Shown here: positions 35,848-42,991 of the stretch, piece by piece | Numbering within the stretch: position 1 is the stretch's first letter | How the letters are laid out: each line of letters starts with the position of its first letter | Assembly: GCF_001894985.1 (NCBI RefSeq) | Contig: NZ_BCXG01000034.1 | Span: forward strand, 1-42,991 | Length of the DNA: 42,991 bases | Direction: 5' to 3' | DNA from: Rhodococcus tukisamuensis NBRC 100609 | Lineage (GTDB): Bacteria; Actinomycetota; Actinomycetes; Mycobacteriales; Mycobacteriaceae | Program-made: the position numbers and the translations under genes | The notes under the pieces: model-generated | The model's input: the letters and a program-made list of their open reading frames with translations, nothing else | What the model was told of the DNA's origin: nothing | The model's database searches: none

Positions 35848-35890
35848 CCGACGGCCCGACGTGTGACTCACTCCCGCGTCGGGCCGTCGG
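35848..35890 (+). terminator. Terminator hairpin of the tkt-pgl operon
   Basis: CCGACGGCCCGACG (35848-35861) is perfectly complementary to CGTCGGGCCGTCGG (35877-35890), with a 15-nt loop. It starts 29 nt after the pgl stop and is followed by a T-rich TCTGTTCGTC. Confidence 0.75.
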
Positions 35891-36203
35891 TCTGTTCGTC
35901 GTCCGCCACTGTCGACCGGGTCGCCGGATGTCCGTTGGCGCACGGATTTCCGCGAACACCTCCCGCATCGCGGCACCCGGCACCCCGAGGCCCCGACTGT
36001 CGCCGCCGATCGCTGCGGCCGATCCCCTGACGCCACCCCTGCGCCGCCGTGCACCCGGTCATCGTGGGACTCCCCTCCGTGGGCGAATCGTGCTCTCACC
36101 GAGGTTTGACGCGGCCGAATCCCCGCGGGTTCCGCCCCCTTCCCGCCACCGATTCCGAGAGTTACGCTGATAAGACAGTTGCCTTCAGTTGAAGGAGACA
36201 GTC
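35891..36203 (+). promoter_or_regulatory. Intergenic region with putative operator upstream of the MFS gene
   Basis: No gene is supported here. A possible -10, TACGCT, is at 36163-36168. CCTTCA-GT-TGAAGG at 36182-36195 is a perfect inverted repeat that overlaps the AAGGAG ribosome site of the MFS gene, so a repressor bound there would block the start region. The TetR-family protein coded after the MFS gene is the natural candidate. Confidence 0.35.
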
Positions 36204-37757
36204 ATGAATGACCCGGTCATGACGGATCTCGGGACGCGGCGGTGGTGGGCCCTCGGCGCAGTCAGCCTCGCGGTACTGGCGGTCGGCCTCGACGGCACGG
36301 TGCTCTCGGTGGCGATCCCGACCCTCGCCGGGGCCCTGCACGCCTCGGAGTCGGACCTACAGTGGTTCTCGTCGGCCTACTTCCTGGTCCTCGCCGCCTC
36401 GATGCTGCCCGCCGGCCTGCTCGGCGACCGCTACGGCCACAAGAGGGTGCTGCTCACCTCCCTGGCGCTGTTCGGGGCGGGCTCTGTCGCCTCCGCGTAC
36501 TCGACGACGGTGCCGCAGTTCCTCGCTTCCCGCGTGCTGTTGGGCCTGGCCGGCGCCGGGGTGATCGTGATGGCGATCTCCGCGCTCACCGTGCTCTTCG
36601 ACCCGGCCGAGCGCCCGAAGGCGGTGGGGGTGTGGGCGGCCGCCAACTTCCTCGCGCTCCCACTCGGGCCGATCCTCGGCGGCTGGCTGCTCACCCACTA
36701 CTGGTGGGGCTGGGTGTTCCTGCTCAACCTGCCGGTGGTCGCGGTCGGCTGCGTCGCCGTCGCCGCCCTGGTGCCGGAGTCCCGGGCGGCCCAGGCTCCG
36801 GGCCTGGACCCGGTCGGGGTCGCCGCGTCGTCCGCCGGGCTGGTGGCCGTGACGTACGGCCTGATCACGGCCGGCCAGGCGGGGTGGACCGACACCCACG
36901 CACTGCTCGCGCAGATCGTCGGCGTCGCGATCCTGGTCGGGTTCGTCGGCTGGGAACGCCGCCTGACCCGGCGCCCGGAGGGTCAGCCACTGCTCGACCT
37001 GACGCTGTTCCGGTCCGCGTCGTTCACCTGGGGTGTGGTGCTGGCCGCGGTCGCGGTGATGGCGATGATCGGCGGACTGTTCACCATGCCGCAGTACTTC
37101 CAGGGCGTGCTCGGCACCGACGCGATGGGCTCGGGTGTTCGCCTGCTGCCGCTGATCGGCGGCCTGGTGGTCGGCGCCCTGCCCGCGGATCGGGTCGCCG
37201 CCCTGCTGGGCGCGAAGGTCACCGTCGCAGCCGGATTCGCGCTGCTCGCAACCGGATTCCTACTCGGCTCGAGGACGGACGTGACGTCGAGCGGCACCTT
37301 CGTGGCGGCCTGGATGGCGGTGGTCGGGATGGGGTTGGGCCTGGCCATGGCCACCGCGTCCGCCGCCGCGCTCGCCGAGCTGACACCGGATCGCAGCGGA
37401 GTCGGCTCCGCCGTGCTGCAGGCGGTGAACAAGGTGGGCGGGCCGTTCGGCACGGCGGTCCTCGGGAGCGTGCTCACGGCCGGCTACCTGTCCCGCCTCG
37501 ACCTGACCGGACTGCCGGAACCGGCGGCGACGGCCGTGCGCCAGAGCATCTTCGGTGGCGTGGCGGTGGCGCACGAGACCGGGTCCGCGGCCCTGCTCGA
37601 CTCCGTGCGGGCGGCGTTCGTGCACGGCATGGACAGCTCCATGGTGGTGTCGGCGGGCATCGCGGTGGTCGGTCTGGTGCTCACCGTCATCTTCCTCCCC
37701 CGGGTGGCCTTGCCGAGCGGCCAGGAACAGGAAAGTCAGCATGTCGAAACCCGTTGA
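36204..37757 (+). CDS. MFS drug efflux transporter (DHA2, 14-TM)
   Basis: A 517-aa proton-driven exporter of the DHA2 group. SLAVLAVGLDGTVLSVAIPTLAGAL is TM1 with the Asp of motif D1, LLGDRYGHKRVLL is motif A between TM2 and TM3, and LGLAGAGVIVMAISALTVLF fits motif B. PLGPILGGWLLTHYWWGWVFLLNLPVV is motif C, the antiporter signature. About 14 helices can be counted. The AAGGAG site is 7 nt before the ATG at 36204. It overlaps the following TetR gene by 17 nt, a common pairing for inducible drug export. The substrate is unknown. Confidence 0.93.
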   Translation: MNDPVMTDLGTRRWWALGAVSLAVLAVGLDGTVLSVAIPTLAGALHASESDLQWFSSAYFLVLAASMLPAGLLGDRYGHKRVLLTSLALFGAGSVASAYSTTVPQFLASRVLLGLAGAGVIVMAISALTVLFDPAERPKAVGVWAAANFLALPLGPILGGWLLTHYWWGWVFLLNLPVVAVGCVAVAALVPESRAAQAPGLDPVGVAASSAGLVAVTYGLITAGQAGWTDTHALLAQIVGVAILVGFVGWERRLTRRPEGQPLLDLTLFRSASFTWGVVLAAVAVMAMIGGLFTMPQYFQGVLGTDAMGSGVRLLPLIGGLVVGALPADRVAALLGAKVTVAAGFALLATGFLLGSRTDVTSSGTFVAAWMAVVGMGLGLAMATASAAALAELTPDRSGVGSAVLQAVNKVGGPFGTAVLGSVLTAGYLSRLDLTGLPEPAATAVRQSIFGGVAVAHETGSAALLDSVRAAFVHGMDSSMVVSAGIAVVGLVLTVIFLPRVALPSGQEQESQHVETR

Positions 37758-38364
37758 CCTGCAGGAGAAACCTTCGCTTCACCACACTCTCGGGCTGCGG
37801 GAGCGGAAGAAGGCGCGCACCAGGGCGACCATCGCGGCGCACGCCTTCCGACTTTTCCAGGAGCAGGGCTACGATGCCACCACGGTGCAGCAGATCATCG
37901 ACGAGGCCGAGGTCTCCGAGAGCACCTTCTTCCGGTACTTCCCCACCAAGGCCGACGTGGTGCTCTCGGACGACTTCGACCCCTTGATCGTCGAGGCCTT
38001 CCTCGCGCAGCCGCCGGAACTCAATTCGATTCAGGCCCTGCGGGTCTCGTTCCGGACCGCCTTCGCGCGGCTGTCGGAACCGGAGGTGTTCGCGATGCGC
38101 GAGCGCATGCACCTGGTCTTCTCCGTGCCCGACCTGCGCGCGGCCATGCTGGACCAGTTCGCGGACGCCATGCACCGGCTGACCGAGGCGATCGCCGCTC
38201 GTACCGGGCACGATCCCGGCGACCTGGCCGTGCGCACCCTCGCCGGGGCCGTGGTGGGCGCCATGATGGCGGCCGCCTTCGCCCTCACCGACGACCCCTC
38301 CGCCGACCTGCTCGCCCTCGTCGACACGTCGCTGGCCCACCTCGAAGCCGGATTCGACCTCTGA
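37741..38364 (+). CDS. TetR family transcriptional regulator
   Basis: A 207-aa repressor. LRERKKARTRATIAAHAFRLFQEQGYDATTVQQIIDEAEVSESTFFRYFPTKADVVLSDD (about 18-78) is a textbook TetR HTH. The C-terminal ligand domain has LRVSFRTAFARLSEPE and a final helix LLALVDTSLAHLEAGF. AGGAAAG precedes the ATG at 37741, inside the end of the MFS gene, so the two are coupled and the protein probably represses the pair. Confidence 0.92.
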   Translation: MSKPVDLQEKPSLHHTLGLRERKKARTRATIAAHAFRLFQEQGYDATTVQQIIDEAEVSESTFFRYFPTKADVVLSDDFDPLIVEAFLAQPPELNSIQALRVSFRTAFARLSEPEVFAMRERMHLVFSVPDLRAAMLDQFADAMHRLTEAIAARTGHDPGDLAVRTLAGAVVGAMMAAAFALTDDPSADLLALVDTSLAHLEAGFDL

Positions 38365-38418
38365 GGTCGCGCCGGCGCAGCGGTGAACGCCAGAGGTCAA
38401 AAGATTCTGCCCGGGGCG

Positions 38419-38448
38419 TGTCGATTCGGCCGCGCCCCGTTCGTCGTC
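38419..38448 (+). promoter_or_regulatory. ECF42-type promoter upstream of the DGPF gene
   Basis: TGTCGA (38419-38424), 17 nt, CGTCGTC (38442-38448) resembles the TGTCGA/CGTC-type promoter I recall for ECF42 sigma factors. The sigma factor coded two genes downstream would then drive its own operon. Transcription would begin near 38455, leaving about 45 nt before the ATG at 38501. The remaining 38,365-38,500 holds no gene. Confidence 0.5.
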
Positions 38449-38500
38449 ATGCTGTACGGCAACCCGGCCGCGCGAGACACCCACACACCAGGAGTCCGAA

Positions 38501-38842
38501 ATGAAGTACATGATGCTGATCAACGCCGAGTCCGCCGACGCCGGCGACCAGTGCACCGTCGAGGACTGGATGGTCTACGACAAGTCGGTCCAGGACGCCG
38601 GCATCTTCGTGAGCGGCGAGTCGCTGGCGGACCTCACCACCGCGACCGCGGTCCGGGTCGACGCGGACGGCACCCGGACTGTCACCGACGGCCCGTTCGC
38701 CGAGACCCGTGAGGTGCTCGGCGGCTTCTACGTCATCGACGTGCCGAACCTCGACGTCGCGCTGGACTGGGCGGCCCGCTGCCCCGGTGCGCGCGGCGGC
38801 GGATCCGTGGTGGTGCGACCGATCGCCGACTTCGGGGTGTGA
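38501..38842 (+). CDS. DGPF/YCII-domain protein
   Basis: A 113-aa YCII-related protein: KYMMLINAE at the N-terminus, the DGPFAETREVLGGFYVIDV motif that names the DGPF family, and AARCPGARGGGSVVVRPIADF near the end. The fold is a ferredoxin-like dimer; the function is unknown. Such genes are the standing partners of ECF42 sigma factors. The stop overlaps the sigma-factor start (GTGA at 38839-38842). Confidence 0.92.
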   Translation: MKYMMLINAESADAGDQCTVEDWMVYDKSVQDAGIFVSGESLADLTTATAVRVDADGTRTVTDGPFAETREVLGGFYVIDVPNLDVALDWAARCPGARGGGSVVVRPIADFGV

Positions 38843-40137
38843 CCTCGATGGACGGCCAGGGCGCCGCCGTACCGGTGGACGCGGCGGTGGAGTCGGTCTT
38901 CCGAGAGGAACGCGGGCGGCTCCTCGCGGCCCTCGTCCACCGGTACGGCGACCTCGACCTGGCCGAGGAGGTCACCTCCGAGGCCGTCGAGGCGGCGCTG
39001 GTGCACTGGCCCGTCCACGGCGTGCCGACCCGGCCCGGGGCCTGGCTGCTGACCACGGCGCGCCGCAAGGCCGTCGACCGGTTGCGGCGCGACCAGACCT
39101 ACGCGGCGCGGCTCGCCGTGCTGCAGGTGGAACTCGAACGTTCCGAACCCGCCCCGCCGGCGGGCGCGGACAGCGACCTCCCCGACGAGCGACTGCAGCT
39201 GTTCTTCACGTGTGCGCATCCCGCCCTCGCCCCCGACGACCGCGTCGCCCTGACGCTGCGCTGCCTGGCAGGCCTGACCACGCCGGAGGTCGCGCGGGCG
39301 TTCCTGGTGCCGACCGCGACGATGGCGCAGCGGATCGTCCGGGCCAAGAAGAAGATCCGCGAGGCCCGCATCCCGTTCCGGGTGCCCGGTGCGGACGAGC
39401 TACCCGGACGCCTGCCGGGGGTGCTCCAGGTCGTCTACCCCGTCTTCACCGAGGGCTACGCGGCCAGTTCGGGGCCGGACCTGCAGCGGCTCGACCTGGC
39501 AGAGGAGGCCATTCGGCTGGCGCGGATCCTGCACCGGCTGCTGCCCACCGAGCGGGAGGTCGCCGGCCTGCTCGCGTTGATGCTGCTGGTTCACGCCCGG
39601 CGCGACGCCCGGACGGACCCCGCGGGCGAGCTGGTGCTGCTCGACGACCAGGACCGGGGCCGCTGGGACCGCGCGATGATCGACGAGGGCTCCGCCCTGG
39701 TGCTGGTCGCGCTGACCGGCGGCCCGCCGGGCCCGTACGGGGTGCAGGCCGCGATCGCCGCGCTGCACGACGAGGCCACCGGTCTCGCGGGCACCGACTG
39801 GCCGCAGGTGGTGGCGCTCTACGACGTGCTGCTCGCGCTGACGCCGTCCCCGGTGGTCGCGCTGAACCGGGCCGTGGCGGTGGCGATGCGCGACGGCCCG
39901 CAGGCCGGGCTGGCCCTGCTCGACGACCTGGCCGGCGAACCGCGGCTGCGCGGGCATCACCCGTACCCGGCCGCCCGCGCCGACCTGCTGCGCCGGCTCG
40001 GCCGGTTCCCGGAGGCCGCGGCGGCCTACCGGCAGGCACTCGACCTGGTCGGCACCGCGCCGGAGCGTGCGCACCTGCGGCGACGGCTCGACGAGGTCGA
40101 GGCGGCGGGTCCGGACGACAGGCCGCTGTCGACGTGA
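38839..40137 (+). CDS. RNA polymerase sigma factor, ECF42 type with long C-terminal extension
   Basis: A 432-aa sigma factor. Region 2 is about 14-80 (VFREERGRLLAALVHRYGDLDLAEEVTSEAVEAALVHWP...PGAWLLTTARRKAVDRLRR), region 4 about 118-175 (LTLRCLAGLTTPEVARAFLVPTATMAQRIVRAKKKIR). The remaining 250 residues form the helical, TPR-like extension of ECF42 factors, in place of an anti-sigma factor, and contain the conserved NRAVAVAM motif. It could start at the GTG at 38839 (overlapping the DGPF stop) or the ATG at 38848. The signal is unknown. Confidence 0.92.
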   Translation: MTSMDGQGAAVPVDAAVESVFREERGRLLAALVHRYGDLDLAEEVTSEAVEAALVHWPVHGVPTRPGAWLLTTARRKAVDRLRRDQTYAARLAVLQVELERSEPAPPAGADSDLPDERLQLFFTCAHPALAPDDRVALTLRCLAGLTTPEVARAFLVPTATMAQRIVRAKKKIREARIPFRVPGADELPGRLPGVLQVVYPVFTEGYAASSGPDLQRLDLAEEAIRLARILHRLLPTEREVAGLLALMLLVHARRDARTDPAGELVLLDDQDRGRWDRAMIDEGSALVLVALTGGPPGPYGVQAAIAALHDEATGLAGTDWPQVVALYDVLLALTPSPVVALNRAVAVAMRDGPQAGLALLDDLAGEPRLRGHHPYPAARADLLRRLGRFPEAAAAYRQALDLVGTAPERAHLRRRLDEVEAAGPDDRPLST

Positions 40138-40143
40138 GCGGCC

Positions 40144-40166
40144 GCCCACCCCGGGCAGGGGTGGGC
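40144..40166 (+). terminator. Hairpin after the sigma factor gene
   Basis: GCCCACCCC (40144-40152) and GGGGTGGGC (40158-40166) form a perfect 9-bp stem with a 5-nt loop, 7 nt after the sigma-factor stop. Confidence 0.65.
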
Positions 40167-40170
40167 GGGC

Positions 40171-40478
40171 ATGTTCACGACGGGAGCGCCGGGCGAAGTG
40201 ACCTTTCAGCCGGCCCGACCGACGACGTACCTGATCGCCCCGTACGACTGCATCGGCGTGACCGTGAACTGGCGAAACCTGACGACCCGCGCGACCGGCA
40301 CCACCCAGGTCCGACGCGTCCCGATCGACTACAGCCGCACAACTCCGCAGGACTGTGCGCGTACACCCCTTCGACGGTGGACACCGGCAGCGGCGTCGTC
40401 GCCGCAACCGCCGACGCTTGGCAGACCGGGGATCACCTCCCCGTCAGCCCGGGCGTCGTGGTCCTCCGGGTCCCCTAG
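40171..40478 (+). pseudogene. Frameshifted, 5'-truncated remnant of a small (probably secreted) protein gene
   Basis: From the ATG at 40171 one frame codes for FTTGAPGEVTFQPARPTTYL and on through a protein-like stretch (YDCIGVTVNW...IDYSRTTPQDCART), then turns into a Pro/Arg/Ser-rich run. The -1 frame then continues sensibly with STVDTGSGVVAATADAWQTG and ends LPVSPGVVVLRVP, stop at 40478. Adding one C to CCCC at 40366-40369 would fuse both parts into about 103 aa. The ATG comes directly after a terminator hairpin with no ribosome site, so the promoter and an N-terminal part (perhaps a signal peptide) seem lost. A sequencing error would explain the frameshift but not the missing 5' end. Confidence 0.45.
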
Positions 40479-40495
40479 GTCCGCGGTCGCTGAAC

Positions 40496-40540
40496 TTGCA
40501 CCCTGATTCGACGAGTGTCAATATCGACAGATGTCGAATC
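40496..40540 (+). promoter_or_regulatory. ars promoter and ArsR operator
   Basis: TTGCAC (40496-40501), 17 nt, CAATAT (40519-40524), and the arsR ATG 7 nt later at 40531 give a leaderless promoter. GATTCGAC (40505-40512) and GTCGAATC (40533-40540) form perfect 8-bp inverted arms around it, and TGTC-N6-GACA at 40516-40529 lies inside. ArsR bound here would cover the -10 and the start codon. Confidence 0.6.
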
Positions 40541-40917
40541 AAGAACGGCCCGACGACGGCCCATGCTGCTCACCGCTGATGCGGGAGCCGCTGGCCGAGG
40601 TCCGGGCCGGCGACCTGGCCCGGATGTTCAAGGCCCTCGCCGATCCGGTACGCCTGCGCCTGCTGTCGCTGGTGGCCTCCCATGCCGGCGGCGAGGCGTG
40701 CGTGTGCGACATCTCCGCCTCGTTCGACCTGTCGCAGCCGACCATCTCCCACCACCTCAAGGTGCTCCGTGAAGCGGGCCTTCTCGACTGCGAGCGGCGG
40801 GGAACCTGGGTGTACTACTGGGTGATCCCGTCAGCGTTGCAACAACTTTCCGCGGTGCTGCTCACCGAGGGTGAACCCGCGGCACCGTCACCGCGGTGCG
40901 CGGAGGTCACGGCATGA
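40531..40917 (+). CDS. arsR: ArsR family arsenic-responsive repressor
   Basis: A 128-aa winged-helix metalloregulator. LARMFKALADPVRLRLLSLVAS is the N-terminal helix pair, ACVCDISASFDLSQPTISHHLKVLREAGLLDCERRGTWVYYWV the HTH and wing. The CVC pair (Cys57, Cys59) next to the recognition helix and Cys12-Cys13 at the N-terminus are candidates for As(III) ligands. It heads an operon with acr3 and arsC; its TGA overlaps the acr3 ATG. Autoregulation through the operator described is expected. Confidence 0.94.
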   Translation: MSNQERPDDGPCCSPLMREPLAEVRAGDLARMFKALADPVRLRLLSLVASHAGGEACVCDISASFDLSQPTISHHLKVLREAGLLDCERRGTWVYYWVIPSALQQLSAVLLTEGEPAAPSPRCAEVTA

Positions 40918-42029
40918 GCGAGGCCACCACCGCCCCGCACCCCGCCGTCATCGGCAAGCTCTCGACCCTCGACCGGTTCCTGCCGGTGTGGATCGGCGTC
41001 GCCATGGTCGCCGGCCTGCTCCTGGGGCGGATGATCCCGGGACTCGGGGACGCCCTCAGTGCCGTTGAGCTCGACGGGATTTCACTGCCGATCGCACTGG
41101 GCCTGCTGATCATGATGTACCCGGTGCTGGCGAAGGTCCGCTACGACCGCCTCGACACCGTCACCGGCGACCGCAGGCTGCTGGTCGGCTCCCTTGCGCT
41201 GAACTGGGTCCTCGGCCCGGCGCTGATGTTCGCCCTCGCCTGGACCTTCCTGCCGGATCTGCCCGAGTACCGGACCGGACTGATCATCGTCGGCCTGGCC
41301 CGCTGCATCGCAATGGTGATCATCTGGAACGACCTCGCGTGCGGCGACCGGGAGGCCGCCGCCGTACTGGTGGCCGTCAACTCCGTCTTCCAGGTCGTCA
41401 TGTTCGCGGCCCTCGGCTGGTTCTACCTCTCGGTCCTGCCGGGCTGGCTGGGCCTCGAGCAGACCACCATCGACACCTCGGTGTGGCAGATCGCGAAGTC
41501 GGTGCTGATCTTCCTCGGCATTCCACTGCTCGCCGGCTATCTAACCCGCCGATACGGGGAGAAGGCCAAGGGGCGCAGCTGGTACGAGGAGCGGTTCCTG
41601 CCCCGCATCGGGCCGTGGGCGCTGTACGGACTGCTGTTCACCATCGTGATCCTCTTCGCCCTGCAGGGCGACCAGATCACCTCGAACCCGGTGGACGTGG
41701 TGCGGATCGCCATCCCGCTGCTGGCGTACTTCGCGATCATGTGGGGTGGCGGCTACCTGCTCGGCGCCGCGATGGGGCTCGGATACGAGCGCACCACCAC
41801 CCTCGCGTTCACCGCGGCGGGCAACAACTTCGAGCTCGCGATCGCCGTCGCCATCGCCACCTACGGCGCCTCGTCCGGCCAGGCGCTCGCCGGGGTCGTC
41901 GGCCCGCTCATCGAGGTCCCGGTCCTGGTCGGCCTCGTCTACGTCTCGCTCGCCCTGCGCAAGCGCTTCCACCAACCCCCGCCCCTGATCTCGCCGCCGC
42001 CGATCTCGGTGGCACCGAAGGAGTCCTGA
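40914..42029 (+). CDS. acr3: Arsenite efflux permease ACR3
   Basis: A 371-aa, ten-helix arsenite exporter of the ACR3 (BASS superfamily) type. The motif GLARCIAMVIIWNDLACGDREAAAVLVAVNSVFQ contains the cysteine essential for As(OH)3 transport; AFTAAGNNFELAIAVAIATYG is the second conserved stretch in the C-terminal half. The Pro-rich tail (PPPLISPPPISV) is an unusual addition. Its ATG overlaps the arsR stop. Often annotated arsB, though it is not related to E. coli ArsB. Confidence 0.95.
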   Translation: MSEATTAPHPAVIGKLSTLDRFLPVWIGVAMVAGLLLGRMIPGLGDALSAVELDGISLPIALGLLIMMYPVLAKVRYDRLDTVTGDRRLLVGSLALNWVLGPALMFALAWTFLPDLPEYRTGLIIVGLARCIAMVIIWNDLACGDREAAAVLVAVNSVFQVVMFAALGWFYLSVLPGWLGLEQTTIDTSVWQIAKSVLIFLGIPLLAGYLTRRYGEKAKGRSWYEERFLPRIGPWALYGLLFTIVILFALQGDQITSNPVDVVRIAIPLLAYFAIMWGGGYLLGAAMGLGYERTTTLAFTAAGNNFELAIAVAIATYGASSGQALAGVVGPLIEVPVLVGLVYVSLALRKRFHQPPPLISPPPISVAPKES

Positions 42030-42032
42030 CCG

Positions 42033-42440
42033 ATGGCCACACCGAGCGTGCTGTTCGTCTGCGTCCACAACGCCGGCCGATCCCAGATGGCCGCCGGGTT
42101 CCTCGCACACCTGGCCGGCGAGGCAGTCGAGGTTCGATCGGCCGGCTCCGCCCCCGCCGACCAGGTCAACCCGGCCGCGGTCGAGGCGATGGCCGAGGTC
42201 GGCATCGACATCTCGGCACAGTCTCCGAAGATCCTCACCCCGGACGCCGTCGAATCGTCCACCGTGGTGGTCACGATGGGCTGCGGCGACGCGTGCCCCG
42301 TGTTCCCGGGCGTCAGTTACCGGGACTGGGCGCTCGAGGACCCGGCGGGCAGGGGCGTCGACGCCGTTCGGCCGATCCGCGACGAGATCCGCGCCCGGGT
42401 CCAGGCACTCATCGCCGAACTCGTCCCGACCACCGCCTGA
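42033..42440 (+). CDS. arsC: Arsenate reductase ArsC (low-molecular-weight phosphatase fold)
   Basis: A 135-aa enzyme that reduces As(V) to As(III) for export by ACR3. FVCVHNAGRSQMA at residues 9-20 is the CX5R phosphate/arsenate loop with Cys10 and Arg16, and DWALEDPAG at 98-106 gives the general acid. TMGCGDACPVF adds Cys84 and Cys88, the pair used by thioredoxin-linked ArsC of S. aureus type; in actinomycetes mycothiol/mycoredoxin-linked forms also exist, so the electron donor is open. It starts 3 nt after acr3. Confidence 0.93.
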   Translation: MATPSVLFVCVHNAGRSQMAAGFLAHLAGEAVEVRSAGSAPADQVNPAAVEAMAEVGIDISAQSPKILTPDAVESSTVVVTMGCGDACPVFPGVSYRDWALEDPAGRGVDAVRPIRDEIRARVQALIAELVPTTA

Positions 42441-42451
42441 CGACGACTGTC

Positions 42452-42483
42452 GACCTCAGCTCGGCGAGCACCGTCGAGGTCGT
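42452..42483 (+). terminator. Terminator candidate after arsC
   Basis: CGACCTC (42452-42458) pairs with GAGGTCG (42477-42483), and inside it GCTC-GGC-GAGC (42460-42470) forms a second stem. It lies 12 nt after the arsC stop; 42484-42577 shows nothing else. Confidence 0.45.
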
Positions 42484-42577
42484 CGAGGACCATCGTCACA
42501 GCTCGCTCACGCTGCTTGGTTCTGCATCCTTCGCAAGAGTGGAGGCGACATCGAACCCGGGGCGGCTCAGGTGAGTG

Positions 42578-42991
42578 TCAGCGGAGCAGCGCGTCGACCC
42601 GGCTCAGCGCGTACTCGGTGACCGCGACCAGCCCCGACTTCGCCGACTCCCGGTCCCGGGCGTCGAGGGAGACGATCGGCACGTCCGGGGACACCGCCAG
42701 CGCCTGCCGGATGTCCTCCGTCGCGTAACGCGGCGCGTCGTCGAACTCGTTCACCGCAATCAGGAACGGAAGATTGCGGGCCTCGAAGAAGTCGACGGCG
42801 GCGAAGGACTCGTCGAGGCGCCGGGTGTCGATCAGCACGATCGCCCCGATGGCGCCGCGGATCAGGTCGTCCCACATGAACCAGAACCGGTGCTGGCCCG
42901 GCGTCCCGAACAGGTACAGCACCAGGTCGTCCGCGAGGCTGATCCGGCCGAAGTCCATCGCCACCGTGGTGGTCGACTTCTGCGGGGTCGC
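42578..42991 (-). CDS. Conservon-type small GTPase (CvnD/MglA-like), cut by the window edge
   Basis: The C-terminal 137 residues of a Ras-like GTPase; the frame stays open to base 42991, so the N-terminus with the P-loop is outside. Visible are KSTTTVAMDFGR (switch I, G2 Thr), LVLYLFGTPGQHRFWFMWDDLIRG (G3, with GTPGQ), AVNEFDD (G4, NEFD in place of NKxD, as usual for this family) and SLDARDR (G5). Such GTPases are the fourth member of conservons, with a sensor kinase-like protein, a roadblock protein and a DUF742 protein; these should lie just beyond the right edge. Confidence 0.9.
   Translation of the reverse strand, partial: ATPQKSTTTVAMDFGRISLADDLVLYLFGTPGQHRFWFMWDDLIRGAIGAIVLIDTRRLDESFAAVDFFEARNLPFLIAVNEFDDAPRYATEDIRQALAVSPDVPIVSLDARDRESAKSGLVAVTEYALSRVDALLR

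Noticed and set aside
38356-38368. GACCTCTGAGGTC palindrome at the end of the TetR gene
   Set aside because: Arms of 6 bp with a 1-nt centre cannot form a useful hairpin, and it overlaps the stop codon with no promoter nearby; probably chance.

Overview
The window is chromosomal DNA from a high-GC actinomycete, most likely a Rhodococcus or close relative in the Nocardiaceae. The reasons are the very high third-position GC, GTG starts and GTGA/ATGA stop-start overlaps, MptB (lipomannan/lipoarabinomannan mannosyltransferase of mycolate-containing genera), a crtL-type lycopene cyclase, and a core gene order that I recognise from Mycobacterium tuberculosis Rv1445c-Rv1466 (pentose phosphate operon, ctaB, qor, ctaA, ABC exporter, mptB, sufR, suf operon). 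No rRNA, tRNA, CRISPR array, transposase or phage gene was seen.

Layout. 1-5,770 is a mixed accessory block: SDR oxidoreductase, lycopene cyclase, ABM-domain protein, YdjM-like membrane protein, a DJ-1/PfpI-MarR pair behind nested palindromes, and a 50-aa protein followed by a degenerate PhoU homologue behind a perfect TGTGA-N6-TCACA site. 5,777-6,713 is an alpha/beta hydrolase with a promoter and a 19-codon leader ORF. 6,799-9,603 is the divergent ligD-ku NHEJ pair; LigD has polymerase and ligase domains but no phosphoesterase domain. 9,791-10,658 holds two tandem paralogous secreted proteins ending in DPTCC. 10,741-17,356 is the complete SUF iron-sulfur assembly operon on the minus strand (sufR, a small bridging ORF, sufB, sufD, sufC, sufS, sufU, sufT-like). 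17,460-23,509 runs the other way: mptB, ABC ATPase, ABC permease, a secreted propeller-like protein and ctaA. 23,598-24,960 is a small conserved protein divergent from qor. 24,994-27,921 is a three-gene minus-strand cassette (phosphotransferase, F420/LLM oxidoreductase, TetR) that interrupts the conserved order. 28,099-29,082 is ctaB, divergent from the tkt-tal-zwf-opcA-pgl operon (29,333-35,818). 36,204-42,440 is accessory again: MFS exporter with TetR, a DGPF/YCII protein with an ECF42-type sigma factor, a frameshifted gene remnant, and an arsR-acr3-arsC arsenic operon. The right edge cuts a conservon-type small GTPase.

How the parts work together: SUF supplies Fe-S clusters under the Fe-S repressor SufR; ctaA and ctaB make heme A for cytochrome oxidase; tkt to pgl make the pentose phosphate pathway with the OpcA assembly factor for G6PDH, giving NADPH. 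Several genes appear to have leaderless transcripts, with a -10 element ending about 7 nt before the start codon (DJ-1, sufR, mptB, arsR, possibly ku and ctaA). I see no single unmistakable new system. The best candidates for new biology are the paired DPTCC secreted proteins, the metal-site-less PhoU with its 50-aa partner under a CRP/GlxR-like site, the 19-codon leader peptide, the phosphotransferase/F420-oxidoreductase/TetR cassette, and micro-ORFs that bridge operon gaps with stop-start overlaps at both ends.
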